Notes under the pieces: generated by a model
Seen by the model: only the letters and a program-made list of their open reading frames with translations
Database searches by the model: none
What the model was told of the DNA's origin: nothing
From: JASJHI01 sp965371355
GTDB lineage: Bacteria > Actinomycetota > Acidimicrobiia > Acidimicrobiales > Ilumatobacteraceae
DNA length: 13,437 bases
Assembly: GCA_965371355.1 (NCBI GenBank)
Contig: CBDUYD010000079.1
Location: 1 to 13,437, forward strand
Direction of reading: 5' to 3'
Shown: piece by piece, positions 13,118 to 13,437 of the stretch
Layout of the letters: each line of letters starts with the position of its first letter
Position numbering within the stretch: the stretch's first letter is position 1
Position numbers and translations under genes: made by a program

Positions 13118-13437
13118 ATGAAGACATCGTACGACGAAGGCAAGTTCGCCGAACTCGTCGTGTACGTGGCCTTCCGTCTCCGAGGCGACCGGTCCGGCGG
13201 AGCCACCAAGCTCAACAAGATCCTCTTCTTCGCCGACTTTGCTCACGTGCGACGCACTGGCGCACCCATCACGGGCGCCGAGTACAGGAAGCTCGAGCAT
13301 GGTCCGGCCGCTCGGCGACTGCGCCCGGTGCGAGATCGGCTGATCGAGAGCGGCGATGCCGAGCTCACCGACGAGGAGTTTCTCGGATACCGACAGCACC
13401 GCCTCATTCCTCATCGAGACGCTGATCTCACGGTGTT
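13118..13437 (+). CDS. Panacea (DUF4065, SocA-like) domain protein, N-terminal fragment
   Basis: The gene starts at ATG 13118, with AGGA 7 bases upstream, and runs off the end of the window; 106 codons are visible. The segments KLNKILFFADFAHVRRTG, PITGAEYRKLEHGPAARRL and LIESGDAEL match the Panacea/DUF4065 domain found in antitoxins of diverse toxin-antitoxin pairs and in the SocA proteolytic adaptor. If it is an antitoxin, the toxin gene would be expected next to it, outside the window. The 44 bases before it hold no gene and only very short hairpins, so there is no convincing terminator after the MTHFR-like gene. It looks functionally unrelated to the one-carbon operon. A solitary housekeeping-type Panacea protein is the alternative. 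Confidence 0.8.
   Translation, partial: MKTSYDEGKFAELVVYVAFRLRGDRSGGATKLNKILFFADFAHVRRTGAPITGAEYRKLEHGPAARRLRPVRDRLIESGDAELTDEEFLGYRQHRLIPHRDADLTV

Noticed and set aside
1..13437. CRISPR array, tRNA, rRNA or insertion sequence
   Set aside because: I saw no spaced direct repeats, transposase motifs or RNA gene signatures, and almost all of the sequence is covered by genes.

Overview
This is a GC-rich, gene-dense bacterial window with short or overlapping junctions and frequent GTG starts. The gene set (an IclR regulator beside one-carbon genes, an MttB-family methyltransferase, carnitine genes, a Panacea-domain gene) suggests a free-living actinobacterium, possibly of the Acidimicrobiia. That placement is inference; no rRNA or other taxonomic marker is present.

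Layout. (1) 1-1276, plus strand: the 3' end of a gamma-butyrobetaine dioxygenase overlapping an L-carnitine dehydrogenase. (2) 1245-8128, minus strand, read from right to left: a selenocysteine-containing formate dehydrogenase catalytic subunit, a NuoE-NuoF fusion, an iron-sulfur electron-transfer subunit, a three-PLAT-domain zinc metalloprotease and a small HEAT-repeat protein. (3) 8129-8185: a 57-base divergent promoter region with IclR-operator-like palindromes. (4) 8186-13073, plus strand: formate-tetrahydrofolate ligase, IclR regulator, MttB-family (non-pyrrolysine) methyltransferase and a divergent methylenetetrahydrofolate reductase homologue. (5) 13118 to the end: the start of a Panacea (DUF4065) protein.

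How the parts fit. The two divergent operons look like one aerobic methyl-oxidation module. A methyl group is taken from a quaternary amine (MttB family), carried on tetrahydrofolate and oxidised (MTHFR homologue, with FolD-type steps encoded elsewhere). It is released as formate with ATP gain (Fhs run in reverse) and oxidised to CO2 with NADH formation (formate dehydrogenase). The carnitine genes on the left could feed glycine betaine into the same route.

Most notable observations. The formate dehydrogenase gene contains an in-frame TGA in the context CNRT-U-HAPS, followed by a SECIS-like hairpin with a GGUCU loop at the same spacing as in E. coli fdhF, so it is read here as a selenoprotein and not as a broken gene. 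The alpha subunit is also split: its N-terminal iron-sulfur half, including all four cysteines of the cluster next to the molybdenum site, is a separate gene two positions downstream.
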